The notes: generated by a model from the letters alone, not told the origin. A DNA stretch of 64,000 nucleotides from Vitellaria paradoxa (GCA_019916065.1 CM034243.1:24144147-24208146); one strand, 5' to 3'; positions 33,004 through 46,433 are shown, counted from the stretch's first letter. Translations and numbers: made by a program.

Positions 33004-34234
33004 CTTTGGCACTCATGGGAAATACCTCAGTAGTTGGCTTAGACAAGACTACTTGATTGAGTGCTGAGTCATCTTTGTTGAGAACTTTTTTGCCTCTTCT
33101 TATGGTCGGGAGAATGATTTTCCTGTCAGCTTTGTCTTTGGATTTTCCTGTGGTGCTTTCCTTGAGGCTTGGTTCTATGGACTCCAACTCAACCCAGGAG
33201 GCGTCTCGAGAGGCCTTGCTGGTGGTCCCTTGCTCATGTTTCTTTTTCAGGTTGTCTTTATTCTTGTTAAAGTGCACAGGGGATTTTCTCTTCAAGCTGA
33301 GCAATCTGTTAAAGACTACTTCGAGCTTGATTTCATTCTGGGCTCTGGGCTACTAAGGTTGATGGGAGTTTGCTTGGGCTAGAAGGAGGGTTTAGGTATG
33401 GACACAAATTGGCTTGAGTGATTGTGGGATGGCTAAGTTGTGGATTGAGTGCTTGGTTAGTAAGTAGAGTAGCCCATAGTGGGTTGTGATAGGCTCTAGG
33501 CTGGGTCTTGGGTTTGTATGTGGGGCAGACCCGTAGTGGGTTGCCTAACGGGCTATGGTTCTTAGGCTATCAGGTGGTTCAGTGACATAATAAGAGAGTA
33601 AGTGGGCATTGTGGGTTTCTGGGATGGTTAGGTTGGTTACAGGTATATTCTCCCAAACTTGAAGGGGTAGGGTGCCAGGTGTCTCTCCTTCTCCACCCAC
33701 GCAATTAATCGTAGTGCTGCCGTACTGCTCCGTGCTCCCACAAACATGCTCTCTGAAAGGGATAGGTAGGTCGTTGGCTGTGTGTCATGTGTCATTCTGG
33801 GTACCAAACGTCCTAGTAATCCGGCATACAGGATTGTCTTTCGCGCTAGCTGTAGAGGGCTGTTCATTTGCATCCTCACGCACCCCCTTGTGTAGTGCGG
33901 GATAATCACGCGCCACCTCCGCATTGGGTACCTGGAAACTGGTTGCTCTATTTTGGCTTTGGTTGAGAGTGGTGGATTGGGAGGTTCGGGTGTAAAAAGC
34001 TCAGAGGTCGGGGCCATATGGCCAAGGGGGACGCTTCCTGCGAACTGGACTAGTGCAATCTGCGTGGTTATATGGCCAATGATGCCGCAGTTGTAGCAAT
34101 AGTCGGACAAGCGCTCGTATTTGAGTTTGATCTAAAGGTTGTCTTTGCCATATCTTAAAAATCCTTTTCTGAGTGGCATTCCAATGTTGATAAAAGCTTT
34201 GAACCGAGTGAAAGAGGAGACATAGCCGAATCAT
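33004..34234 (-). pseudogene. LINE ORF1 C-terminal part with CCHC knuckle and linker
   Basis: On the minus strand, fragments reading FTRF-like sequence, GMPLRKGFLRYGKDN and YERLSDYCYNCGIIGHI (CCHC_4-type knuckle, about 34110-34070) follow the DUF4283 part. Then comes a Pro/Ser-rich linker and a basic segment (33304-33004; RRGKKVLNKDD, KPTTEVFPMSAKES). In plant L1s this order (DUF4283 then knuckle) belongs to ORF1, the RNA-binding protein. Frameshifts split it. Confidence 0.75.
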
Positions 34235-34239
34235 TAATC

Positions 34240-34800
34240 TGAGAATTGGATATTTATGTATGCAATCTAGCTAGGGAAAGAAATATGTTTTTTCGGGGGT
34301 TGCTGGGTTTTAATAATTATAATGAATCAATAGGTCATAGTTTAAGAGTTGAACTTGCCAGCTAGTGCTCTTGACGCCTAACTTTGAATTTATTGAAATG
34401 AAATATAAAATTTTAGTTATAAACAAATTAATCAATATTGAGTGTTTTCCATCAATATTTCAAGGGCTGGCATTTCTTGAATTCTCAACCAGTCCTGCAT
34501 TTCAACATTTGATTGACTTTTAAGCAGCCTAAAGAATATGAGGAAGTTTTTACTTTTTTTATTATTAATTTTTTCTTGAGACCGATCTGAACTGTATTTC
34601 AACTTGTACATTTCTTTTTTTTTTTTTTTTGGCTAACATGTAAATATCATCACATGTATTTTTTTTTTTTCTAGCAAACCTCGTATATCATTTATAAAGA
34701 GTAATAATAGTATTATGCACAAGCTTTTTTTTTTTTTTTTTCGCTCCAAAATAAAATATTGTAGTTGGATTTGGTCTTAATGAATGTGACTAAAGCAAAA
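34240..34800. other. Unassigned non-coding insertion within LINE ORF1
   Basis: About 560 bp with long T runs (34613-34630, 34662-34671, 34726-34741) separates the DUF4283 part from the knuckle part of LINE ORF1. No domains or convincing target duplications were found. It is probably another small insertion. Confidence 0.45.
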
Positions 34801-34805
34801 TATAA

Positions 34806-35369
34806 TTAAAATCGCCAATCCAATTTGGCAATGTTTTGGGCGGTTTTGAGGGTCATATGGCTTAAGGGGGGGGGGGGGGGGGGGGGGGCGTAAGCTTGGA
34901 TCCAGAACGGGCACTGCGAGAACTCTATTTCTTCCACAGACTTGTGAACGTCCCATTCTTTCAGAACTAGGAGTACGCCCATGATGGACCATGGCCCCTG
35001 TTCCAAGGAAAAGCCTAAGGTATTTTGCCCAAGACTAGAGATGGTGAAGCTATCTTGGGTCTTCCGCGCAGAAGTAAGGATATTGCTGAGGGCTCTCTTA
35101 TTTATGCTTTTGGTGGAGATGATCTTACCAATCAGGGGAGGGTTACAGTTATTTGTGAGTTCTGTATCATCTAGGTTCAGCTCAATGATTGATTCAGCTG
35201 TTTTGTCTTCGTTATTCATGGGAGAGCTGTGAAGGGTGGCTTTTGGAGGTTCTGGAATGGAAGAGGTAGAGATGGGGTTGGAGGTTCTGGTTTGAGGATG
35301 GGGGATGGGCAATGAAGGAGGGGCTAGATGGACCAGAGAGTTAGTCACGAAGGGAAATAATCTGGACAA
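34806..35369 (-). pseudogene. LINE ORF1 DUF4283 domain
   Basis: A 187-residue open stretch. The Pro/Ser-rich N-terminal part is followed by the DUF4283 core: LIGKIISTKSINKRALSNIL, TISSLGQNTLGFSLEQGPWS, LLVLKEWDVHKSVEEIEFSQ, CPFWIQAYA. A 23-base G run at 34866-34888 (proline run on the minus strand) interrupts the core, after which MTLKTAQNIAKLDW resumes in frame. This is the ORF1 RNA-binding module of plant LINEs and L1-derived host paralogues. Confidence 0.85.
34866..34888. repeat. Homopolymer G run (23 nt)
   Basis: Twenty-three consecutive Gs inside the LINE ORF1 fragment. Either a genuine expanded C/G tract or an assembly artefact. Confidence 0.95.
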
Positions 35370-35878
35370 AGCCAGAGAGGTCTCTTGATAAGATTGTCAT
35401 TTCAGATGACCACATTAGGGGTTAATGGGTTAAGAAATTGTTTTTAGAGATATACGGGTCAAAGAATTCAAGTAGGAAACCATTCAGACAGTTGGATATG
35501 GGGGTTTGATAATGAAATGTACATGCAAACAACCCCTAGATGGCTTCTATTCAAAAAAATTAATGGCAATGCCCCACTTAATTATCTTCTATGGAAGGGA
35601 ACACAACTGCTTACGGGATGTCAATTGGATATCAATATGTATGTATTTAATGTATGGTCAGATCCATGGTGATGTAGCAACGCTTTAATTTTCTTTTTCA
35701 CATGTAGTAGCTAGCCTCTTGTATGAAATCATCAAGTCTTATCAAGAATTTTCTTTTCTTTATTTACTTTTTTCCGATTTGAATTTAAAAAATTTTGATT
35801 GTACTACATTTGTTCCGATAAATGTTGCTTGATGTCCCCAAACGTGGGATTTTTAATGTAGAATTTAAAAATAAGAGA

Positions 35879-36007
35879 GTGTTTGGTTTATCAATAAATA
35901 CAAATAAAATTTTAATTTTTATCATTTTTTTTCAACTTTCTACAATTGAATTTTGTCACATTTCATTTTTACACCAACTTTTTTATTTTTTTTGGCTATC
36001 CAAACAC
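35879..36007. mobile_element. Possible small MITE
   Basis: Starts GTGTTTGG and ends CCAAACAC about 130 bp later, with AT-rich filling. GTGTTTGG-ended miniature elements are common in plants. No clear target duplication was seen. Confidence 0.35.
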
Positions 36008-37049
36008 CACCAAACTAACAAGTGTCAGGTTATGTCCACAAGGAGATAATTTAAATCATGAAAAACCAAGGCTTAGGTAAGAAAACAAGAGAAAAATGAA
36101 AAAAACAGATGGATTGTTGATTTAGAAATGGTTAAGAGATTAAAAATTTAAAGACAATTAAACTTATATGTCATTTGGTATACTTGTTTTGATCTCTTTT
36201 TTTATTTTACAATGTTAAAAAAAAGGAAACTAGTTCAAAACGCATTTGATCACTTGTGTTTTCAAAATCTATTATAGAAAACTAAAAATGAGTTTACACA
36301 AAAAATACAAAATGACAAAAAGTTATTTTAAGTATTTTCAATTCAAAATAAGAAAAATCTCAGAATAAAAAATATCAAATCAAATTTGCTTTCTGTTTTC
36401 CTTATTTTACAATTTTTAAAATATAAAACACATAAAATAAAAAATAGAAAACAAAAATAAAAAATAAAAAATAAAAATACAAACTAAAAGGCGCCTTAAA
36501 AACTCGAAATTTAAAAACACAATTCAACGACTTGAAAGAAATTACAATTCCAAAATTAAACAACAATAGTAAAAGGGTTTGGCCCTAAATGAAGTCCAGT
36601 GGTGGTATCTTGGTAGTTGGTTAGAGCATTCCATGTAGCTTAACCAAATATCAACAATTAATAATGATATTGGGTCAAATAATTCTGCAAGCAAAAGTAC
36701 TTAGGTGGAAGAATTAGTCTTGTCGGGTGTTTAGGAAAGGGATTCAATCTAGCAAGACAGTAGATCGAACACTTGCTGTGCTTGAAACTAAGATTCGTAC
36801 GCATGCATGTAATGTTAGAACCTTGCAAGAGGATTTCAAAAGAGAAGACGCAACAAAACCACTCAACCCGTGCAATTAATGGAAGGATCTTGCATTACAT
36901 ACCATTAATGCTCAAGCAGCTACTGCACGCCATTTTTCTTGCTTGAGCCAAGAAAGACTTAGCCTAGCTACTACCATTAAATGAAAATGTAGCTACATTA
37001 ATGGTAGAAATGAAGTTTTACGAGTGAAAATTAATGTAAAGAAACTTAT

Positions 37050-37432
37050 TCTCCGTTTGTGAGCTCAGGAAAGAAAAGGGGGAAAAATATTAGTTAAGAA
37101 ATAAAAGAAAATAAAATAAAATAAATTAATTATAATATTTTCTTTCTAGTTGTTGGTAAGTTTAGGAAAAAAAAATGATAATAACTGTATCTCTCTTTGA
37201 ATTGAGAAGTTAGAGGGTTGTCAATTTATTTAATTCTAGGATATGTTTGTAATTTTTTTCTTATTCTTTATTTTATGAGTAAATATGTCATTTTGAAAGT
37301 TTTATTAATTTACTTTTCTCTTTTCTCTATTTATGTCCACTTTTGGGAGGATAAAATTATAACACTTATTTTTCTTCCATATTTTGCATTTCTTTTTTCT
37401 TTTCTTTCTTTTAAAAACTTACAAACGAGTGA
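37050..37432. mobile_element. Possible TIR element remnant
   Basis: The left end contains CTCCGTTTGTGAGCTCAGG and the right end contains the imperfect inverse CTTACAAACGAG. A/G-rich arms (aaagaaaag / cttttcttt) extend the imperfect pairing. No duplication was identified. Confidence 0.35.
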
Positions 37433-40400
37433 TAGATTCTAAAATCTTTTCTTTTTTCTTCTTTTCTTTCCATTTTACTCTATCCTAATAGACTGTTAAG
37501 AAAAATCAAGTAAAAACCTACAAATCCTTGGAACCCTAGAGCTAAGGAGGTGGAGAGAAAACAGAAAGCCTTGGTGCCTTCTAAAAAATGAAAATTTGAT
37601 ACAAAATTGCCCTCTCATGTTCATGTATAGCTGGCGTACAAGGACAGGTGAAATGACCAAAATCCCAAGACTAATAATAGAAAATTTGAAGTATGCCGGC
37701 ACAATGGCATTTCGACATGCATCCTAGTACAATCCTTGTTTGCACATATGTTCAAATAGGTTTTTTGCCTTGGCTTGAAAATTCCCATATCTAAATGTCA
37801 TCACCTCTATCATTCGAACACATGGCAAATAGAGTTGCACACTTAGCAAAAAAAAAACTTCAGCCTCTAAGCGATTCCACTTTGGTGTCCAATATAGGGG
37901 TTCGATCGGATGTGGGGACTTGGCCTAATTTCTTCAAACATTGATGAAGGTTGGGCTACGAAGGCTTTGTCATCCGAATAGGGTTCTAACAGGGCTTGGT
38001 GCAAGTTGGGTTTTCGATGCCTATCTACCGTTAGGGGAACCATTGATTACTTGTTTTTTTTTTTTTCCTAGTTTAAGTTGCAAGCTTGATAATTGCACTC
38101 CAGTGTTTCTTCTAGCTTTAGTTGAGATTTTAACTCATCTACTAACTTTAGTTCCATAACCTGAAAAAAGAACTAAAAAAAAAAAAAAAAGCACAGACCG
38201 ATAGTAAAATGATAAAAAATACTAATGAAAACAATTAAAACATGCTAAATGAGTGAAAACCTAAGAACTAGAGTGGCATTTCGGTGCACAGTCACACAAC
38301 CCAACTAAGATATTGGTAGTCCCTGGCAAAAAGATTGTACAAGTATGAGAAATGTACTTACATATGCATAAAAGAATTCCGATTCATCAATGAAGCAGTA
38401 TAGTGTTTGTGAGGATTCTGATCAAAGCTATTATCCACTCTATCAATAACAATATTGCATCAAAGTTTCTATTAGCCAATATTCTAAAACAATTCAAGGA
38501 TCAAGTACTGCCTATTCAAATTAAATGCAATCATGTGTTCTATTCAAATAAAATTCTTACAAGCATAAACTTAACCTCAAAGTTTTGACTTCAAATTCAC
38601 ACAATTCGTTCACTCACAAATATATGAACAATGTGTTCACTTAAAGAATGCACCTTATAAAGAGTAATTGTCATGCAAATTCAAAAAAGGCGCAGTTTTA
38701 TCATGAATGATGAAAAAAACAGCAAGAAAGAACTTGATATAACTCCATAAAATAATGATTCATAATTAAAAAAATTCTAGCATAAGAAGCTAATCACTCT
38801 AGAAACCTAAAAATCCAACTTTGCGTCTCATGCCTCGAATTCTATACTCTAAGGACGCAAGCTAAAACACATGCATATATGTAATACCATTGCTAACACT
38901 CCATCTCAAGCAGAGCAATACAACAACTTGAAGCCAAATAAAATATATATATATATATAAGCCTCAGCCATGATTTGCATAATGCTCCAAAGTCAAATAT
39001 CCTGGGCTCAACTTGGCCTATACAACCCAATTGAATAAAACTGTATACATAACTCGCCTCATAAAAGACGACTAAAAGAATAACATACATCGCAACCTCA
39101 CATCTGAAGCATCAAAAATATAAGCACACAAAAAATCATTAAAAGAACTAGGGAGCCTAAGTCTTTCAACCTGTAGGTCTAGTAGGTAATCTTGTTCAGA
39201 ATTTGTATCAAAATCTACAAGGAAGTGAGTACCATATCCACGGGTGCTCACTACGCAACAAAGAACATAAGAAGATATCCTATCATGAATATACATATCA
39301 CAATTTAATTTAATAGGCTATTAACAAATAATTATTATTCAGATGACTAGCATCATAACCATCATCATCATCATCGCATATATATCTCTACAACATGTAT
39401 ATAACACAACCGTAATAATGTCACAACCACCACACACACATACAAATGTAAAGGTACTCTATATGACTGACTCGTGGCTATAACGTCCATCCAAACTACA
39501 CTATTTTCTCAGTGTCTAGGTTCATGCTAGAGCTATGGACATATGTTATTATAAGCAAATCTGCATCTTTGTTCTCATCTAAAGAAATAACTATGCTTCA
39601 GACATCTGCATTACTTCGTAGGTTACTAGCTTTTAAGAAACCAATCTTGTGTAGGTCTAAAAACCCTTAACCTATAACATATACACTTTATTTCAAATAC
39701 CTTTTTAACCAAAGTTAGTGACTAACACTCAACATCAGCAGGGTATCTCATACCCAAACACCATTGTATCTTAACAATTTAATATAAATCTCAATTAACT
39801 ATTTTAACATAAACCAAAGTTTTATATGTTGGATTCAAGAATGCAGTGGAACATGTCTTCAAAATTTTGTTTAAATTGATTATGCATGAAAGAATGTAAA
39901 CTTCTGATATCAATGTATTTGAAATGTAATAACAAATTCAAATTAATAATAAAAAATTTGACCTTTTGTCATTTTTTCTTGATTTAAGCTTAATTTCTTG
40001 AAGATCTCTAGTTTTCTATAGTCAAGACTCCTATCTTCTACTTTTTCTCTTGATAAGATCATCTTAGATTTTTCTGACGTTTAGAATTGTGTGGACAATT
40101 GAATTGACTGATCATTTATGTAAGCAAGAGATTTGGGTGTAAATAAACTTATGTTAGCTAAATTAGGAAATTAACTATAATTATCTCATAATTATAGTAC
40201 ATCTTCTAATAACTATATCTTACTCTTCTAAAAATGTATAACTAAAGTTCAACCCTAGTTTACTAAAATAATTTCATAAATTACTTTGTTCACTCATTAA
40301 GTATGCAATTAAACCCTTTCACTAGATATTGAGTCAATTAAAATTAAAAGTTATTCAATTCTAATTGATATCTCCCTCTACATTTAAAGAACTATCAACT

Positions 40401-40846
40401 TGCATTGGCTCTTCACAATTGTCTTCCTCAAAAAGTCAAAGAGTCACATCAAAGTAGAAGATGGTGATTGTCGATTCCTTGGTGAGCCTGTTCCCAACAA
40501 TGAAGCTCGGCGAAGGTGGCCTTATCATTACAAGGGGAAGGTGAATCATTGCTTGTCTCTTTCCTATGCTCTCATACTTACATATATGTATATAAGTGAA
40601 CGATATACTTGTATATTATTTAGAAGGTGTGTAATTTCTAGGGAATTTTAATTATGTAATAAATTTGTTGGACTAGATAACAAGGAAAAGGATATTGCAA
40701 GATCCAAGAACTCAAAATGGTAAGTCTTTTTTGAATTTATATTAATAGGAAAATACATGCATTCATATCGCATTTTCAATATTTGGTTTTTAGGTTAACC
40801 TGCTTTTACTTTCTACTATTTTTGATTTATTTGTTTGTTTTCTTTG

Positions 40847-40890
<44 letters not shown>

Positions 40891-41131
40891 ACTTTCTTGG
40901 GGGTTAAATTCAAATGGTGCAGTAATGATGATTTAAAGGATATAACTCAAGCCAAATGTCATTATACCGAGGTTGAGGTTGATGGCCATGTAATTTTCAA
41001 TCTTGGGGATGATGCCTATGTAAAATAATAAATCTTTTCTAAATTGTGTTTGAATGTTTAGTTCTTACCTTAATTAGGCTATTCAACATGGTCATATAAC
41101 TTAATGTTGTTGTTATTGGTAATGTTTAAAA

Positions 41132-41300
41132 CACTACTAGAAATTACCTTTTTGGCGAGAGTAAAAGTCAGGTGACCGTTTGCGGCGGTCACTAATAGTC
41201 CTTTAGAAGTGGTCGCAAAAACTACCGTCGCTAGTAAAACGGGGCAAAGAATCAGCGATGAGGAATTACGGGCAACCGCTTATGGTGGTCGCTAATAGTC
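41132..41300 (+). repeat. CACTA 5' end and subterminal repeats
   Basis: CACTAC terminus followed by repeated units such as GGCGGTCACTAATAGTC and GGTGGTCGCTAATAGTC. In CACTA elements such arrays are bound by the TNPA-type protein. Confidence 0.88.
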
Positions 41301-43090
41301 CCCCTTAACTCGGGCAGAACACCTTTCTCTTTTTCCTCTCCCTCCCTCTTTTTCCTCTAACTCTCTCCCTCTCTCGCCTTCTCTCCTCTCTATCCCCTAC
41401 CCCTCCCTCCTCCCCGTCGTTGCCGCCGGAGCCGGACTGCTGCTACCGACTGTCAGGTCTCTCCCTTCCCTTTTCTTTGTAGCTCTCTCTCTCTCTCTCT
41501 CCCGTTTTGCTAACTTTTTTTTTTTTGTAAGGTTGTTTTGAGGATTAACAACCACCTTTCCATTTGCAGATCAGGTATAAATTTATGATTAAAATTTTTT
41601 TTGCATGTACTAACTTTTTTTTTATATTGCCTGTTATGGGGTTTTTTTTTTTTTTTTCGCTTGATGGCAGTGATGAGTTTTTTTTTTTGCATGTACTGAC
41701 TTTTTGGTTTCTTTTTTTTTATTCTTAGTTTCTCATTTGTTTATTTTTTTATATTGGTGATTATGGATATTAGTTGGATTTTGTTGTTGGTGTGTTGGTT
41801 GATGTTAGTTGGAATTTTTGCTTGCTATCATTTTTTTTTATTTTACAATGTACTGTATTTTTTTTTTTTTTTTGGGGTTGTTGCATGTTAAAATTATTTT
41901 TTTTGGAGCCACTGTTTTTTTTTTTCCCTTTTTGGGTTAATGGGTGAAATTGGAAGAGATTTGGAAATTAGTTTTTCATAAGTAATTTTTCATAAGTAAA
42001 TTAGTTTTCTACTTAAAATTATTTTTATAATTGTTTTAATGAATCCCAATAATATATATAAATTATCAAAAAAATTAAATTCCAAATTAAAAAGTTCTTC
42101 TCCGTACAAAAAATAAAAAATTTTATTTTAATTGACTTTTAATTGCTAAAAAGAATAAAAAATGATTTTTCTCGTAAGCCACCGCCCAAACCCCAAGATA
42201 CAACCCAATCAGATTTTTAATTAAAAAGATATATAAGACAAAAAATAAAAAATTGATTTTAACTTAATTTCTAATTGCTAAAAAATAAAAAAATTAGTTT
42301 CTCCCCTAGCTAAGCCACTACCAGAACCCCAAATATAAACCCAAACCAATCAAATATTTTTTATTATGGCGGTGTTGAGACCAATCAAATATTTTTGAAT
42401 TTATTTTTCTAGTAAATCCAAATTTATTTAAAGTAATAAAATTTTTCAGTTTTATTAATGATCGTATAATTTTTTTTAAAATTGAAATGTATTTTTAAAT
42501 TAAAAAATTTATAATAACATTAATGCGTAACAAAAAATATAATAAAATATAATTTTTTTGTTAATTTATATATTTTATTATCATTCACTAAACCAACTGT
42601 GAAAATACTTTTAAATAAATATGAGTAAAAGTTGACAGAATATTGGTTAAAATAGTTATGAACATAATTTAAAAAGCAAAATATAATTTTAGACTTTTTT
42701 TTTTATTTTGTTGAACTAAAAATTAGAAACCGAGTGTACGTGGGTCTTTTATTAATTTCAATTTAAAATTACTTTTAAATTTGAAAACTTAAATTTAAAT
42801 TAACTCCTATAAAATATATATTATTTTCTTATGATTTCTATAAATTATTGCCATTCATTAAAACAACCATCAAAATGATTTTAAATATATAGAAAGAGTA
42901 ATTTTTGACATCTAATCTATTAAAACAATTATAAAAATATTTTTAAGTATTAAAAATAATTTTGGACGAAGTATGTTATTTTATTGAAGTATAATATTTT
43001 GAAATTATAAATGAGGTGAATGCTTATTTTTTTTTTAATTTAAAAATATAAAATGAAATTAACTTCTTATAAGAAAGTATAATTTATTAA
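41301..43090. other. CACTA leader region, non-coding
   Basis: A CT-rich segment (41320-41510) resembling a transcription leader, followed by T-rich and AT-rich DNA with no coding frames. Probably the promoter and first intron of the tnp2 gene. Confidence 0.45.
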
Positions 43091-44340
43091 ATAATTTATA
43101 TATATTATTATCATTCACTAAAACAATTATGAAAAATATTAAATAAAAAATATTTTTAAGGTTTCAACAAATTATATTATTTTATTGAGTCAAAAATTTG
43201 AAATTATAAGTACGTTAATGTTTAATTTGTTGAATTTAAAAGTATATTTAAATTCAAAAATTAAAATGAAAATTAATTCCTTACGGAACAAATTATCAAG
43301 ATTTTTTTGATAATTTATATATATTATTATCATCATTCATTGAGCTAACTATAAAAATAATATTTAATATGATTTTTGATGAAGTATTAATTAAACAATT
43401 AAGAAATTAATTTTAAATAGGAAGAATATTAAACTACCATATTTGGAATGATAAATACGTAAATATATAATTTTTTAAAATAAATTAATTAATGTTACCT
43501 TAAGGAAATTAAATTATATTATGATATTCATAATGTTAAACAATAATATTGAAAATATTAAGATTAAGTAAATAATAATATTAAATTATAACTTTTAGGT
43601 TCATTAAATATTAATATTAGTCAAAATATTAAATAATAAAGTAAAATATTGATAATATAATTAATTTGCGTAAAATTAAATTGCTTTGATAAATATCGTA
43701 ATGGTTAGATTAAGTCACTTAAATTATTAAAAATATTACTATTAGATAATTTATATATATTTTTATCATTCAGTAAAATAATTGTGAAAAATATTTTTAA
43801 TGTTTCAACAAATTATGTTATTTTATTTAGCTAATAAGTACGTTAATGTTTAATTTGTTGAATTCAAAAGTATATTTAAATTCAAGAATTAAAATGAAAA
43901 TTAATTTCTAACGGAATAAATTATCAAGATTTTTTTGAAAACTTATATATATTATCATCATTCATTGAGCCAATTATAAAAACAATATTTGATATGATTT
44001 TTTGATAAAGTATTGATTAAACAATTAGGAAATTAATTTTAAATAGCAAGAATATTAAACTACCATATTTGAAATTATAAATACGTAAATGTATAATTTT
44101 TTAAAATAAATTAATTAACCTTATGTTAAGGAAATTAAATTATATTATGATCTTTGTAATATTAAACAATAATATTAAAAATATTAAGATTATGTAAATA
44201 ATAATATTAAATTATAAATTTTAGGTTCATTAAATATTAATAGTATTTAAAATATTAAATAACGAATTAGAATATTGATAATATAATTAATTTAGGTAAA
44301 ATTAAATTGTTTCAATTAATATTGTAATGGTTAGATTAGG
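43091..44340 (+). repeat. Two diverged ~630-bp direct repeats
   Basis: The segment with TTTCAACAAATTAT, GAATATTAAACTACCATATTTG and ATATTATGAT recurs about 626-650 bp downstream (for example AAACTACCAT at 43431 and 44057). Similarity is high but with indels. Confidence 0.8.
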
Positions 44341-44579
44341 TTACTTAAATTATTGAAAATACTTTTACTATTTGAAATACTAAATTGTGATTTGATTTAT
44401 GGTATAATGAGCAAATAATGAATTGTTAATTTATTTGTTGTTAATTTATTTATTTTGTATCATATTATTTTATTTGTTGTAGATTTTTATTTTTAGACAA
44501 TTTATTTAAGTGTTATTTTTTAAAATAATAATAATTAAATTGAAGATAATACATAAATTCTGAATCTTACTTAGGTCCA

Positions 44580-45870
44580 ATTCAATATAAATCTTGGATA
44601 AATCTTGTAATTTAGGAAATAATATTATAATTAATTAGATAATTAGTAGTACTTTATTAATAATATTTAATTAGTTAAATTACTAATTAATACATAAACA
44701 CCTACTCTTGCCTGGGTTTAATCCAATATCTTTCTTGGGTTCAGTCCAATCCAATATGGATACGATGAGAAAATTAGGTAAAATAATAATATTATAATAT
44801 TATAACTATGTAAATTAGGTAATAATATTATAATTAATTAGATAATTAGCAGTGGTTAATAAATAATGTTTAATTAGTTAAATTACTAATTAATACATAA
44901 ATCCTAATCTTGCCTTGGCCCAATCTAATATCTTACTTGGGCTCAATTCAATCCAATATCGATACTATGAGAAGATTAGGTAAAATAATAATATTATAAC
45001 ATTATAACTAGGTAAATTAGGTAATAATATTATAATTAATTAGATAATTAGCAGTACTTAATTAATAATATTTAATTAGTTAAATTACTAATTAATACAT
45101 GAACCCCTAATTTAGGTAATAATATTATAATTAATTTGATAATTAGTAGTGGTTAATTAATAATATTTAATTAGTTAAATTACTAATTAATACGTGAACC
45201 CCTAATCTTGCTTGGGTCCAATCCAATCCAATATCGATACTATGAGAAAATTAGGTAAAATAATAATATTATAACATTATAAGTAGGTAAATTAGGTAAT
45301 AATATTATAATTAATTAGATAATTAGCAGTAGTTAATTAATAATACTTAATTAGTTAAATTACTAATTAAAACATGAGTCCCTAATCTTGCCTGGACCAA
45401 TCCAATATTTTACTTGGGCCTAATCTAATCCAATATCGATACTATGAGAAAATTAGGTAAAATAATAATATTATAATATTATAACTAGGTAAATTAGGTA
45501 ATAATATTATAATTAATTAGATAATTAGCAGTAGCTAATTAATAATATTTAATTAGTTAAATTACTAATTAGTACGTGAACCCCTAATTTAGGTAATAAT
45601 ATTATAATTAATTAGATAATTAGCAGTAATTAATTGATAATCTTTATTTAGTTAATTTACTAATTAATAAATAAACCCCTAATCTTGCCTAGGCCCAATT
45701 CATATCTGATACACAATCTCCTTAATCTTACTTGGGCCCAAACCAATATGCTGCTTGGGCCCAATCAAATATGTTAAATTCATAACTAATACACAATCCC
45801 TCTAATCTTATTTGGGCCCAATCCAATATCCTACTTGGGCCCAATCAAATATATTTCTGAATACTTTATT
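44580..45870 (+). repeat. Minisatellite-like array with two unit sizes
   Basis: The core ATTATAATTAATTAGATAAT occurs seven times, at about 44624, 44827, 45028, 45124 (variant), 45304, 45504 and 45601. Spacings are near 200, 200, 96, 180, 200 and 97 bp. Long units also contain a 'cttgggcccaatccaatat' and 'gatactatgagaaaattagg' block that short units lack. The tail repeats GGGCCCAATC motifs to 45850. Confidence 0.85.
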
Positions 45871-46433
45871 CTAAGTTAGGAAACAAAGAGAAATTTAAAA
45901 CTTTTTTACTTTATTCATTTGCATGCATTAGTGAAACTTAGACCCATTCGAGAACCTCGTACACCACCCGTTTGGTCATCCTTAGGCAACGGATTAGGTC
46001 TTCAAGCAAGTTCATTGTTCTTTCGATGAACATGCAGGGTTTGACGTATACGATTCTTGAATTGTCCAGTTCGGACCATTTGGGAATGCAACTATTCATC
46101 TTGCCTTTAACAACTCATGTAATGTCTTATGTTAGATGGTGTTTCGGTTGACGTCCTATTGTTCTCCGGGTGCATGCATAGAGTACGACTGATATCGTGT
46201 TTGTGTTGTGTACTTGGAGAACCACGCGAACATGCTGCCAAAATTTTATCTAATTAGGGGACAAAGGCATCGAGTTGTTGAGTGCAAGTTGGATCATGCA
46301 TTCTCAAATGGGATAGAACCAACCACCCTATAATGATGAGGTAAAGTTTAAGACTAGGTGCTTTGCATATTGTATTGTTCTTTAGAGTAATTGTCTTTTT
46401 TCCTTTTGGGACTCCACAGACACTCTAAGTAAG

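Larger units (their letters stand above)
19395..35400 (-). mobile_element. Degenerate L1-type LINE, split by several insertions
   Basis: Read on the minus strand: DUF4283-type ORF1 (35369-34806), CCHC knuckle (about 34110-34070), linker (33640-33004), then ORF2 with APE endonuclease from the start at 27458, reverse transcriptase, and a zf-RVT domain ending near 19400. Removing the inserts at 28352-32998, 27507-28306, 23632-26789 and 21425-23012 leaves about 6 kb, a normal plant L1 size. T-rich sequence at 19394-19415 may be the remains of its A-tail. ORF2 contains stop codons and frameshifts, so it is dead. Confidence 0.88.
35410..40380. other. Non-coding stretch with small TE remnants
   Basis: About 5 kb between the LINE and the chromomethylase exons without convincing genes. 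Small TIR-like remnants are listed separately. A segment from about 39826 (TGTTGGATTCAAGAATGC) to 40380 has the look of a copia LTR remnant but no partner was found. Short open frames here (e.g. 38893-39296) have no recognisable domains. Confidence 0.45.

Noticed and set aside
34001..34234. Independent host gene with zinc knuckle
   Set aside because: Order and motifs (DUF4283 followed by a CCHC knuckle) and its position just upstream of LINE ORF2 identify it as LINE ORF1.
38893..39296. Short minus-strand frames as a host gene
   Set aside because: No domain, splice pattern or family similarity could be seen; the surroundings are AT-rich non-coding.
40430..41030. An intact chromomethylase gene
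   Set aside because: Exons beyond the CACTA carry stops, a frameshift and altered motif I residues.
41510..41692. Lys-rich 60-residue frame
   Set aside because: It arises from A/T runs on the minus strand of CACTA leader DNA and has no domain.
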